Source of the DNA: Massospora cicadina
Lineage: Eukaryota > Entomophthoromycota > Entomophthoromycetes > Entomophthorales > Entomophthoraceae
Direction: 5' to 3'
DNA: 64,000 bases
NCBI GenBank assembly: GCA_022478985.1
Contig: JAKSZP010002653.1
Span: 248,001 to 312,000 of the forward strand
In this document: piece by piece, positions 53,961 to 64,000 of the stretch
How positions within the stretch are numbered: position 1 is the first letter of the stretch
Layout: each line of letters opens with the position of its first letter
Program-made: the position numbers and the translations under genes
The notes under the pieces: model-generated
The model's database searches: none
What the model saw: the letters and a program-made list of their open reading frames with translations, nothing else
What the model was told of the DNA's origin: nothing

Positions 53961-54600
53961 AGACAACCAATTTGCCCCCACATGCTTATACAACTTCTTG
54001 CTCTCCTCTTTGGTGTTTCAGGAGTGCCGGGCTAACATTTTCTGGACAGGCTCATCCTCATCCTCCCAGTCATTGGTGGTCATTAAGAGGTAATATAACC
54101 TCTCCGCCTCACTATTATCCAGGTGTAGGACTGGCAGCCGAGTTAACCCATCAACATTCATGTAATGGGTTCCAGCACAGTGTTTAATCTTCATGACATA
54201 AAGCTGGAGTTTTAGAGCTCAGCGGGCTAACCGGCCATTAGGAACCTTCATGTTCTGTAACCATTTCAAAGAAGCGTAGTCTGTAACCACAGTGAAGGTA
54301 GTCCCATACAGGATAGGGCGGTAGTGCTTCACAGCTAACAAAACGGCAAAAACTCCATCTCCATTACGCTGTAGTTGCGTTCTGCCTTTGACAGAATCTT
54401 GCTGAAGTAGGATACAGGATGACCTACACCTTTTTCATCCAATTGAGCTAAGATGTCCCCAACACCGTAGTCTAAGGCGTCTTTAAACAAAATAGACGGT
54501 TATTCCATAGTCAGGTTGCCTCAGGATAGGACGTTGTTGTAGCAGTTGTTACAGCGTCTCAAAAGCAACCTTCTGTTCAGCACCCCAATGGAAAGGGGCG
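53961..54600 (-). pseudogene. Element E RNase H domain
   Basis: The minus strand near 54290-54180 reads VVTDYASLKWLQNMKVPNGRLAR (over this span), then ALKLQLYVMKIKHCAGTHY and GLTRLPVLHLDNSE. These are the terminal RNase H strands with an Asp in TDYASL. Earlier strands near 54600-54330 are recognisable but broken. Confidence 0.8.
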
Positions 54601-55400
54601 TTCTTCTTCAATAGGAGGATAAGGGTCTCGCTGAGCTGAGCAAACATGAGGATGAATTGATGATAATACCCCTTCATCCTTATAAATACTTAGTATCCTG
54701 TAGATTTTTAGACGGAGGTATTTTCAAGATTTCTTTAACCTTATCTTGTATAGTTTGGATTCCTTCATGAGAGATGGCGTGTCCCAGAAAATCTAATTTC
54801 TTCTAGAAGGTGCACTTGAAGGTTTTAACTTGATATTTGACTCACATAAGTGTTGACACCTTCTTCATTTGAGTAAGATGTTCGGTCAAGGTCTTGGAGA
54901 ACACCATGATGTCATCAAGATAGACATGACGCAACTTAACTTTAAGTCCTGAAAGATGTGATCTATAGCACGCTGGAAAGTTGCAGGTGCGTTGCACAAC
55001 CCTTGAGGTAATCAGGTGGGTTGGAAGATACCCTTACTGCAAGAAAAAATCATATTCTCCTGTTCTTGTGGAGAAAGGTCCTTTTTCCAATAGCCGCTAG
55101 CCAAGTCCATTGTGGAAATGAAGTTAGATCCAGAGATTTGTGCCAGGGAGTTGTCAATGAGGGGGATAGGATAGCTATCCTTTTTCATGAGGTTATTTAA
55201 TTTGCGGTAGTCCATGACTACCCAATGACCTCTGTTTTTCTTTTTAATTAGCAAAAGGGGGAAGACCAAGGTCTTTGTGAAGGAACTAGTAACCCGCGTC
55301 TGGTAACTGTTAATCTCAGTCCTCATCTGATGTTTTTCCATCTTTGATTTGCAGTAAGGTTTTGACCAAATGGGATGGGCATCACCCACATCAATGGAGT
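54601..55400 (-). pseudogene. Element E reverse transcriptase
   Basis: The frame 55389-55012 reads SKPYCKSKMEKHQMRTEI, GHWVVMDYRKLNNLMKKDSY, FISTMDLASGYWKKDL. After a stop it continues LPQGLCNAP. The active box YLDD is intact at 54911-54922, followed by IMVFSKTLTEHLTQMKKV and LDFLGHAIS. E, unlike A and B, keeps both active-site Asp residues. Confidence 0.9.
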
Positions 55401-55850
55401 GGCTTCAGTCCTTCATATGAACATAGTAATCATCCAATTTGGAGAATATGTTGCTAAATACTTCCAATAAGATGTGACCTTTGTCAAGTTCATCTGGGGT
55501 CAGCTCATCCGAGATATGGACATTGGGTAAGGTACATAACAGGTTATCCGCTGGCAAGCCCATATCCAACGTAGAGCCAATGAGTGAATTCATTCAATGT
55601 CCTCCACAGGTATTAATAAGCCTCTGCCAATCTCCTGGTGTTTTCTAACAACAAGGTCCTTGCTGGTGAGGTTTCCCAGAAGAATAGTAATGGGCCTCTG
55701 GTAAGCTAGGTCTAATATCCCATGCAATACCTGAGGCTCCAAGGGGCTAACATCCTCAATACTTATGATGTGCAACAAGCAGTTGTATGGGATTTGGAGC
55801 GTGATCTTTGTGTTAACCACTCGTTGTTCACCCATTTAATCAAGACCTCA
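55401..55850 (-). pseudogene. Element E protease-RT linker
   Basis: The frames 55835-55590 (VVNTKITLQIPYNCLLHIIS, GNLTSKDLVVRKHQEIGRG) and 55593-55405 (LDMGLPADNLLCTLPN, DELDKGHILLEVFSNIFSKL) match the linker of A (8250-8790) in order and pattern. Confidence 0.75.
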
Positions 55851-56400
55851 TCTTCAGCAATATATGTATACCGTCACTAGCATCCACTGAATAAGAAAAT
55901 TTCTTCGTATGTACCCAGAGGTGGTATAATGCAAAGTCATACTGGAAAAAGGTGTATTCAACCAGGCAAGGTACTCGTTCTTGATGGGATCTTTATTGGA
56001 TAAGACTAAGAAAGCCTTTTTATTTGATTAATGAGAGGAAACCTTGCTTCATGTTGATTATTCCCTCGTACTCAATCATAAACTGGGTACCTATGAGAAT
56101 ATCTAAGGTGTTGTCCAAGGCCACTACTGGGCCAATAAGATGAGCTTCCCAATTTGAATGGGAAGGGAAGGGTATGCCCCAAAGGCATGGGTGTTTTTTG
56201 GGCCTGCGGTTCCAATTATGTGATTATACTTCAAGTCAGGCTCCAGCTTGATCTTTTTTGTCAGCTTAGAGGAGATTATGTTCATAAGGAAGTCAGTATC
56301 TAGGAGGGACATTACCTGGACTTTTTGAATGACCACTTCCACCTTGGTGAGTGTTCCTCCAAAGTTAAGAGACAGAGCCAAGACCTCCTTGAGCTGGAAG
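55851..56400 (-). pseudogene. Element E aspartic protease
   Basis: The frame 56381-56124 reads VQVMSLLDTDFLMNIISSKL. The DTG triplet is DTD, so the conserved Gly is lost. IGTAGPKNTHAFGAYP corresponds to the flap. The rest, 55851-56120, is the C-terminal part in broken frames. Confidence 0.82.
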
Positions 56401-57073
56401 GTAGAGGTTAGTTTGCAAGCGGTCTCAGGGTATTTTTTCAGGATGGGTTTTATGGTATGGACCTAATGAATATTCAAAACAACCAGCCAAGAATTAGTTG
56501 GCATCACTTGCAGTGTCAATAACTTTGCGACACCCTAGAACTTGGCTGTGGTACATTTCCTCAGGTATTATGGTCTCGTCTACACCTCCAGCGTTCAATC
56601 AATCAGGGACCTCCAATTCTGCGGGTACTCCCAATATGTAGTAACCAACATCATCGTAACCCCCATCAGATTCATCCCTATGAGTATTCTCAACAAATGG
56701 TAATGTCATAATTGAGGTAGGGGATACAAGCACATGTGATTGAGTAGCTATCTTTGACAACGTCTTTCCAGCAAGACCTTTATTGCTATGGGGGTTACCC
56801 TTAGGGCTCGCAACTACCAGCTTGGCTGAAGGGGAAGGCACAGCATGATTTAGTGAGCTTGTGTGGAGCACGGAATTAACTGCCTTACAGATCTAAGACC
56901 TACAGGAGGGAGTGATATATGCTTTAAGTCGCACTGAAGGAGCAGGTCACAGGGTGGATAGACACAGGTGAGCCCATAGGGGTCGTTGGGGCATCCCCCA
57001 CTGTCCTACAGGCGAAAGCTCTCAATGGTTAAAGCTTGAGGTTTACCCACAGCTTCATTTGTTGTTGAACAGG
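56401..57073 (-). pseudogene. Element E Gag-Pro region, truncated by A2 insertion
   Basis: The frame 56871-56599 (90 codons; DESDGGYDDVGYYILGVPAE) is a spacer like 7401-7784 of A. No zinc knuckle is seen in the remaining sequence to 57073. The A2 LTR begins at 57074, so the 5' end of E lies outside the window or is lost. Confidence 0.6.
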
Positions 57074-57454
57074 TGTTAAAACTATAGGTTTTCTGATTAT
57101 TCTCAGTTGATAGCCCCTATCTATAAATTAACTGCACAGGTTCAGTTGTTGTGCAATTCTCTGTGTTGTTTTGATGATGATATATAGTTGTTGATAATAG
57201 TATAGAGACTATTATCCATAGTTAAATTGAACTACTAGATTTTGGTCCAACGCTCAGCCAGTATTTCCTCTCGAAATACTTTTAATGTCCTGAATAAGGA
57301 TTCGTTACCTAATACCACCTAACTTGATCTACGCTCAGATCCCTGTTAACAGTTTCTCTCTATGACACACAGTTGGTAGCAATCCCTGATTTGATTCTGC
57401 TTCTTCTCTGGATCCCCGCTAAGATCCTTACTCTTTATCCTAAATATTCTCCCA
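57074..57454 (-). repeat. A2 LTR (minus strand), 3' half
   Basis: Its minus strand matches 5690-6032 of the A LTR (GATCTGAGC, AACGCTCAGCC-type blocks, AACCTGTGCAGTTAA) and ends TTTAACA. It is cut at 57455 by the LINE2 target duplication and resumes at 62792. No primer-binding site follows, and an A-type tail lies on its other side, so it is the 3' LTR of an element that starts beyond the window. Confidence 0.88.
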
Positions 57455-58261
57455 CTTAGAGCACACAGCAATTTTATTTTTATTTAACCGAGGCAAGCCA
57501 ACCATGGGATGGGCGGTACCGATGTGTGTGCAGGAACAAGGGGGGTAAAACATATCAAGGGTTAGGAAATTTGAGCACCTCGTGGTACACAGGTTACCCC
57601 TGTTGCCAGCTGGAACCGCCAGGTATGGTGGGGTTGGTGAACTACTCTGAAGGGGTTTCCCCGCTATGGAGCAGGTGTGAAGGAAGGGGTCCATTTGGAG
57701 GAACCAGATTGGGAACCATGACTTTATGAGCCTCTGTTGCCTTGGCTTCATGTATCCATAGATCCAGGCTTGGAAGTGCTCCAGCAAGTGGACGTGTAAC
57801 CTATTGATTACCCCATGGATGGTTGGGAAGATGCCCTTGAACTCATCCAAGGCAATGGGGAGGATTGTCCACATTGCGATGGGTATCAATAGGGTGCAGA
57901 GGGTAGACAGAAGTGGGGACTCAAGCCAGAGTGCGAAGAATATCCTTGAGATAGACAATCTCTGGTCATCTTGGATCTTGAGCAGGCGCGCCACTTCCCG
58001 CCATTTGGCTCTAATTGGGGGGCAGGTTTCTAAGCAGTGGTGTAGTGAGCCCTCCCCTCCACATGCTGCGCAGGTTGCATGGAGGGAGTGGGTGCAGTCC
58101 GCCGTTCTATAGGTCCTTCTTAGGCAGCGCCAGGCGTTGGCTCTTACCCTCAACTGGAGGAGTGGATGGTGCGTCATCCTCCATATTGCCTTTTGTGTGG
58201 CAAGGTCGTAGGGGATGTCCAAGGCGTCTAGGTAGTCAATTCTGGCAATGGTTGGGGTCAT
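57440..58261 (-). pseudogene. LINE2 ORF2 C-terminal region, long open frame
   Basis: A 273-codon frame is uninterrupted; its last codons extend into the tail and target duplication. It has ARIDYLDALDIPYDLATQKA, the zinc motif CAACGGEGSLHHCLETCPP, and SWFPIWFLQMDPFLHTCSIA. It aligns with the same segment of LINE1. The start shown is the first Met of the open stretch and not a true start; the domain is part of ORF2. Confidence 0.85.
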
Positions 58262-58297
58262 GGCAAGAATGTCTTGGTGGGGGTGGTCTTACTGCTT

Positions 58298-60023
58298 TCA
58301 TATCATGAAGTGGGATCTGGGTCGTCCCCTTCCCTGCACAGTATCTGTGGTAGCGACAGTCCATCCCATGCGGCGGATGGTTTGGAGGAGGCGTTTAAAG
58401 TGAGGGGGGTTCCATGCAGGCCCAATTGTGCTGAGGAGGTTAGCGAGGTATGTTATTAGGCTGGATGGGTTGTGTGGGTTAGGTATTTTGAGCGCCTGCG
58501 CGAAGTTGGTCCTCACTGCCCTAGACCAGTGCTGTTGTGGGAGGTCCAGGGTTAGCACTTCCTCTATCCAGGTTCCTAGGATGTGGTTGGCGTGGCTCTC
58601 AAAGTCTATTAAGCCCATGCCTCCGCTGGAGCATGGTTCAAAAAGCGTTTTTCACCCATACGGGTGGATGGGATCCAGGCCACAGCCATTCCTGGATGAT
58701 CGCGCAGATTGATGTTATGAAGGTGGGCGAAAAGGGGATTTCAAGTGTGGGGAACTACAGCATTATGAGAATGAGAGAGTTGGCAACTGCTACTCGCCCC
58801 ATTATCCCCTGAGATCTTCACTTGAGTGCAGCGATGCGGCTGGATACCCAGTGTAATAGATTGTTCTCAATCATCCGGTTTGCATACTTCCCTATTTCCA
58901 GCCATATCCCAAGGGGGTGGACAGGAAGGTGGTGGGGGTAGTACAAAGGGTAGGATAAGTGGGCCTTTTCGTCTTGGGTGGTTGTTTGTTTTGGGTGATG
59001 TGGTCCAATTATTGAAGTATTTGCCTAGTAGGATTATTTCTGTTTTCCGTTTATTAAGCGGTGCATTACTCACAATGGAGTATTCTTCTAGGGTGCATTC
59101 CAACTGTCGGGCTTCACTACTGTTAGCTATACCTGTCATGCAGTCATCCGCAAAAGCTAGTATATTGACTGGGGGCTGGCCTTGTGCAGTTATGCCCAAG
59201 AGGCGTGAGTCAGCAATGCGGAGGAGTGGATCAAAGCTGAAGTTGTAGAGTAGTGGGCTGAGGGGGTCCCCTTGCTTAATCCCACTGCAGGGTGTGATCT
59301 TGTCAGTTAGGAAATCAGGGCCACATACAGCCATAGAGGCGGATTCTGTGAGGAGCATCGCCCAGTTAATGAACCTGGGTGGGAGGTTGAAGGCGCTTAG
59401 GCACTCCTTCAAGTATGGCCATTTAACACGGTCATATGCCTTCTCCTGGTCAAGGAATAACAGGGCTCCAGTCGCCTTGGACTGGCATATATTGGCAATG
59501 GTGTTTATATTAGACCAGATGGAGCGCCCAGGTGTGAAACCAAATTGATTGGGTGATAGGTCTTTAGAGGCTAGTGTGCCTAGTCTGGTAGCTAGAATTT
59601 TTACAAGTAGTTTTGTGTCAGTGTTTGAGAGTGCATTCAGGTGCCAGTTGCCCAGGTTCAGTCTGTCGCCCTTTTTAAACAGAGTAATGACATAGGATTC
59701 CTAGCCTCCAGGAAGGAGACATGTCTCCAGCAGGCACTAGTTCATAGATGCTAGGAGGAGGGGGCGATTTGTTTCAATTATGTTTTATAAAATTCGTAGG
59801 GTATCCCATCAGGGCCTGGGCATTTCCTACGCGGTGCACCGCAGAATGTATTCCAGAGCTCCTCCTGCGTTATCAGGTTTAGAAGATTATAGTCCAGTGG
59901 TGAACTCTGTATTCTGGCAGTGTGTAATTTTTTTATTTTATGGGGGTTGGATGGGGCGTCACGATAAAGTTCAGTGTAATAGCGGTTTATTTCTGCCTTG
60001 ACCTCCATTGGGTTGGTTGCCAC
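58298..60023 (-). pseudogene. LINE2 ORF2, reverse transcriptase domain
   Basis: The frame 60023-59778 gives RKCPGPDGIPYEFYKT. The section 59777-59420 is in other frames (QFGFTP and DQEKAYDRVKW-like words can be read). The frame 59412-58867 holds LPPRFINWAMLLTESASMAV, KQGDPLSPLLYNFSFDPLLR and the active box FADD at 59143-59154. 58618-58298 continues with GLIDFESHANHILGTW. At least four breaks separate these pieces. Confidence 0.9.
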
Positions 60024-61292
60024 AGTCCCATTGGCTTTGTGGACCTGTGCGCACTAGGGCAGATTTCCTCAGGTGTGGTATTGGTGGAAAAGTATGTCAA
60101 ACAGGTTTCAACTTCTTCTATGTGCTTACCTTTCCATGATTCTTTAATTCTGTGTTGGTGTTCGTAGATGAGGGCATTTTGGTGGGCGGAGATTTACGCC
60201 CATTTGCGTCCCCAGTTGGGGCTGTAACCAGACTTCGGGGCGTTGAGCTCTAAGTGGTCTAGTTCCACATGGGTTCTCCTGATTGTGGCTGTATCTGCGG
60301 TGTACTTGTGAAATGTGAGATGGTGAGTTTTGTTTAATAGTTCATATTTGAATTTTTTCAAGTTTCAATGGGATCCGATGAAAATGCTGTTGCAAATTTT
60401 GGGTTTGTAGTTTCATGCTCAACCCAATCGAAAATTCTGGGTAGTTTTATATTCTCCAGGTATAGCTTCCTCCAGGGCTATGTCCGCATTTGAGTCCAGG
60501 TTGGCATGAGCTGCACCAAAACTAGACGGTGGTCAGAGAAATTGATCTTTTTAGTAGTGAAATTAGAAATAAATGAGTGGCAGGTTTTCAGTGTAAGGAT
60601 GTGGTCGATGTGGCTCATTGAGATAAGCTTTCTCTCACGTATTCTGGGTCAGGTCATGTGGGGAAGGAGTGGGGAGCCAGAGGGGAGGGTGTTGTACAGA
60701 CCAAGGGATGCCTTCATCACATGGAACTTGACGTGTCCTGGTGGGTATCCCCTGGGGTTGGGCTATCAGTCTGTGGTGGGGTTGTCCCAGCAGTTAAAAT
60801 CGCCCAGCAGGATGGTATCTGGTGGGAGGTTGAGCGTCAGGATGGCTTTGAGGAATTGTTTCCTCTCAAAGCAGTGCATGGTGCATAGATACAAGCTATT
60901 GAGAATGTGGTCGCTTGGTTTGCAATTGTTGTGGCTAGGACGCAGCCATACAGATATGAGGAGGAGTCAATGATTTTTAATTTTTTGTTATTATGGACGA
61001 CCATCCCACATTAGGAAGTCCATACCAACTGGGATGGTGAGACCCTGTCTGACCAGAATCCCTCTTCCCCCTGTAGACAGTGGGTTTCTTGTATGGCCAA
61101 GATGTCTACAGGGGGTTTGCGCAGGAAGTCCAGCTTTTTTCTTGGGACGCTTGAGCCCTGGCTCCTGCGATATTTAGCATCTCTATTGACACTGAGGTGC
61201 CCGTGGCGCCTCAGGAGCAGTTGGGTGGGCCTTCTGGCCCTAGTCCCCCGCTCATTGCCTTGGACATGCTCCGTGTGATTGGACCAGTCCAC
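60024..61292 (-). pseudogene. LINE2 ORF2, endonuclease domain and linker
   Basis: The frame 61292-61011 ends PPVDILAIQETHCLQGEEGF, with the catalytic Glu. A broken stretch down to 60480 includes a GDFNCW-like motif near 60800 and an SDHRLV-like motif near 60530. The linker 60480-60024 contains WKWAEIYA-like fragments. Numerous shifts occur. Confidence 0.8.
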
Positions 61293-61359
61293 TCCAAAGC
61301 GTTTTCTGGCTCCTTACCTTGTGATGATTTTGTGTAGGTTTTGTTGGTTTTAGGGTTTG

Positions 61360-62640
61360 TACTAAGCTTTTCTGCACATGATTTTGTGAGACTTGGATTG
61401 GTGCGTCAATTTGGTTTCTGATGTTTTAGGGGTTGATTTTGAAGTTCTGGGCCCTTTTGTCTCGCCCATAGTGAAGTCAAATTGTCCAGGTAAGTTTATT
61501 TTATAGAGATCACATGGTGACTTAGTCAGATTGTTGAGAAAATTTTCAGCGTGGGTTGTCTGCTCTGACTTTTTGGCTCGTTTAAATCCCTCCATGGCTT
61601 TTTTAGTTTGGGCGTTCTGTTCTGATTGGCTTGTTCAGCTGATTTCTTCTCTGTCCTCCTGAATTTGGTCTGGGTCAATGGAGGAGGTCATGAGTGATGC
61701 GGCCTTGGCGCTGCCTGCTTGCGGGCCTTCTGTACCTATTTGCATAATTTGGGTGATACTTGGTCTATGAGGATGTATTTCCCGTCCTCTCTCCAGAGGA
61801 AAGCATGGTTGGTGTTGACCATTTTTCTTAAGGTCTTTTAATCTTCATACATAGTGTCATTGCAGAAGTCCAGGGCCAAGATGCCCTCCTTCATGGGGCG
61901 CGCGTGTTCCTTGTGCCCCAATGCGGTGCAATGGTTGCAGATGGGCAGTGCGCGTTCTTATGTGATGCGGAAAGGCTTTAACACTCCCCCATCTGGGAGG
62001 TGAAACACCATGGTGCATGGGATTTTGGTTAGGTCTGCAGCCACGGTGGGGACTGGGTTGATCACAGCGATCGCCTTTCCTGTGTACAGGCTTGGCATCA
62101 GGTGGAATTGCTGCAATTCCAGTTGTTTGATTTCTCTGTAGCTCTGAAGGCAATTCGGAGTTCTTACTTGATTAGTTTGCAGGGGAGGTTGGTGGGGAGC
62201 GAGTTGAATGAATGAACAAAGTGTTTGCCTTGTTCCATCTGGTGTGCGTGGTGCACACAATTCATTTGCCCTCGGGGAGGGCAATCTTGATTCAGACTTT
62301 TGCTGCAGCATCTGCATCTTCATTGGTTCCAAAACCCATATAGATTCAGCCATGGTAGATGGTGTGGGTGGTAATGAATACCGCATGGGGAAAGAGGGAG
62401 GCCTGTGCCTCACCTACCTTCTCCCACAGAGTTGGGGACTCTCCCCTAAGAAAAGTCAGAGCCCATGTTACACTTTTGATAGGGGCTATGCATACTGTAC
62501 TTCCATATATTTTAATTTTGTTTTGTGGTAAACTCCACAAACCTGGATGGTATTTAAGTTTGGGATTTTTTGGTGGCATTGGCTCCCAGTCTCCCTCCAG
62601 GGCGTTTTTTGCTCTTGGGTGCACCGTTTTAGCCATTCAC
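61360..62640 (-). pseudogene. LINE2 ORF1 (RNA-binding protein), broken
   Basis: It starts near 62636 (MAKTVHPRAKNALEGDWEPM). The frame 62413-61958 contains FHLMPSLYTGKAIAVINP and FHLPDGGVLKPFRIT, matching LINE1 ORF1. The zinc knuckle near 61945-61905 reads CNHCTALGHKEHAR, with the last Cys changed to Arg. The basic C-terminal part ends about 61360. Confidence 0.8.
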
Positions 62641-62791
62641 TGATATGACTTTCGCCCAGTTTAGTTGGTTTTTGTTGAATTCGCTCATCTCACCTGTGTG
62701 ATTATCAAAAATTTCTGTTTGAATCAAATCTTAGTAACTGATGTTATCATTACGGGAAAGAAAAGCCAACCTGCTTAGAGCACACAGCAAT

Positions 62792-63520
62792 AATTTCCTT
62801 GAGAAAGAATAGAACTTAAACTGGATTCTGATAAAGTATACTAAGATATTATTCTGGTAATTGATCTGGTAATTTCTGTTTTTTATTAGTAAAATCTTTA
62901 GGGAATATATAGTGGGGAATTTGTAGCCCAACCTTCAGTTGGCACCTCCTCAATGAAACGGCAGCCATTGCCATTGAATTACCCATCCTTGTCTCAGCAG
63001 CAATGGTCTTCCCCATCCTAGCTAGATAACCGTCATTGGACATCCTCAAGACTTAAAATGGAAAGAGTCAGAAAATTTGTCCCTAAAGTTTTCCTCTTGA
63101 TCCCAGCAAATCAACCATATTTGGCAAGCAACCTGATTAGGTAATGGGAATTGTTACCCATTAAGGCAGGTTGTGAACCAACTGATTGATTCACTAATTG
63201 TAGATGGCATCACTCACCTTAAAACTTAATCCTTAAATTCACAATTGGCTGTTGATGAAACCCGACCAATCCCATTCAGTACACCTAATAGTTGATCAAC
63301 CATCAGATTCCCCTATTTCATGGGCAGCTCTGCACGCTGAGATCTTAAGCATTTGTTCAGATTGATCCTCAACAGATCCAACCCAGACAAATAACCTAAA
63401 ATCACCCAAACATTACTACCATGAAATCAGGGTCTGCCAGTATTTAAATCACTTTGCTTAGGAAATGTCCTAGAGATCCCTGGTTATCTAGTTGGCTGGG
63501 AATATGGGTAAGATTCCAAA
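62792..63520 (-). repeat. A2 LTR (minus strand), 5' half
   Basis: Its minus strand matches 4879-5640 of the A LTR. It includes the U3 frame (63049-62849) and the TATA block at 62901-62910. It begins next to the purine tract GAGGGGGATG (minus strand), as in A. Confidence 0.88.
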
Positions 63521-64000
63521 GCATCCCCCTCTTGCCTAGGTTTCCAGCGAGAAAAGGATTGGGGCAGGAGAACACTTCTTTGGACACTTGGTCTAATACT
63601 TCATTTAACCAGCGGTGTACAATCAATTGGTGCTCAACGCCGCTCAGGATGACCTTTGGCATGCGGCTCTCTTCCTCTTCCTCCTTGCTACTGCCTACTC
63701 AGAGCATGGTCCCCATGACCTTCTCTTGTGCCGGGATGATCAATTTACTCATGATGATATTAATCCTGGGATCCATTCCCCCGCGTTAGGCCATATGGCC
63801 TGCTGTTTTATTCAGGAATCTTGGTTCAGCATCCTTGTTTTCCTGATTTCTGCTCGTCCTTGACAGGAGACTCTTGCCTTTAATGTTTATTTTGCGGTGT
63901 AATTAAGAATATCATTTATGTTCATTTTTATTTATTTTCTCTTAATAACCTCTTGGCTCATATCTTTCTTAATTCTTTGTAGAGCTTATCCCTTTAATTT
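63521..64000 (-). other. A2 internal 3' tail, running off the window
   Basis: It matches 12870-13290 of A in reverse. On the plus strand (antisense to the element) the frames 63454-63789 and 63615-63863 preserve the antisense reading seen in A, including LFLLATAYSEHGPHDLLLC. The rest of this element lies beyond 64000. Confidence 0.75.

Larger units (their letters stand above)
57473..62773 (-). mobile_element. LINE2: full-length non-LTR retrotransposon with 18-bp TSD
   Basis: Exact CTTAGAGCACACAGCAAT flanks lie at 57455-57472 and 62774-62791. The 3' tail, at the low-coordinate end, reads TTAAATAAAAATAAAA on the minus strand. The 5' end has GGCTTTTCTTTCCCGTAA, matching LINE1 and LINE3. The length is 5301 bp. 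Its proteins are closest to LINE1. It split an A-family LTR, and the uninterrupted A LTRs show the empty site. Confidence 0.96.

Noticed and set aside
53972..54187. Plus-strand frame in element E
   Set aside because: It is the antisense shadow of the RNase H and integrase junction of E.

Overview
The window is a graveyard of nested transposable elements from a eukaryotic nuclear genome. No host protein gene, tRNA or rRNA gene, CRISPR array or bacterial operon can be supported. The contents are Ty3/gypsy LTR retrotransposons (several with a chromodomain), three full-length LINEs with an APE-type endonuclease and reverse transcriptase, and one mariner. Chromodomain elements, compact coding regions and apparent C-to-T decay fit a repeat-rich fungus or similar eukaryote. 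The mariner resembles animal mariners. I cannot name the species from the sequence.

Region 1 (1-27857) is one nest. An old gypsy element, here called D, has a 5' LTR (1-360 and 23841-23907) split by a mariner (361-23840). The mariner is split by gypsy element B (1179-23338). B has taken two later insertions. Gypsy element A (4879-14446) lies in B's reverse transcriptase, and Tf1/sushi-like chromovirus C (17347-23290) lies in B's 3' LTR. A, B and C are bounded by exact or near-exact 5-bp target-site duplications (TSDs). D keeps gag and a 3' tail but no pol, and ends in an LTR at 26659-27837 that is again followed by a primer-binding site.

Region 2 (27944-41000) is a minus-strand chromovirus, H. 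Its chromodomain is cut by a complete minus-strand LTR element, G (28093-37734, TSD CAAGT). G's 5' LTR holds a full-length plus-strand LINE1 (32099-37381, 17-bp TSD). Region 3 (about 41000-57073) holds a decayed plus-strand gypsy pol fragment F, a full-length LINE3 (46670-51942) and a minus-strand gypsy element E with gag, protease, RT, RNase H and integrase in order. Region 4 (57074-64000) is an A-family LTR on the minus strand (A2) split by a full-length minus-strand LINE2 (57473-62773, 18-bp TSD), followed by the A2 3' tail running off the window.

Almost every coding region is broken by stops and frameshifts, so the elements look dead in cis. The most unusual signals are: (i) very short insertions (18-49 bp) with a poly(A)/poly(T) end and 15-18 bp flanking duplications, three of which carry the same roughly 40-bp core; (ii) a primer-binding site in C that matches the inferred start of its own transcript, as in Tf1 self-priming; (iii) an antisense open region between integrase and 3' LTR shared by A, A2 and D; (iv) repeated Asp-to-Asn changes at catalytic sites. 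Names A to H, A2 and LINE1 to LINE3 are labels for this window only. Percent identities were not computed.
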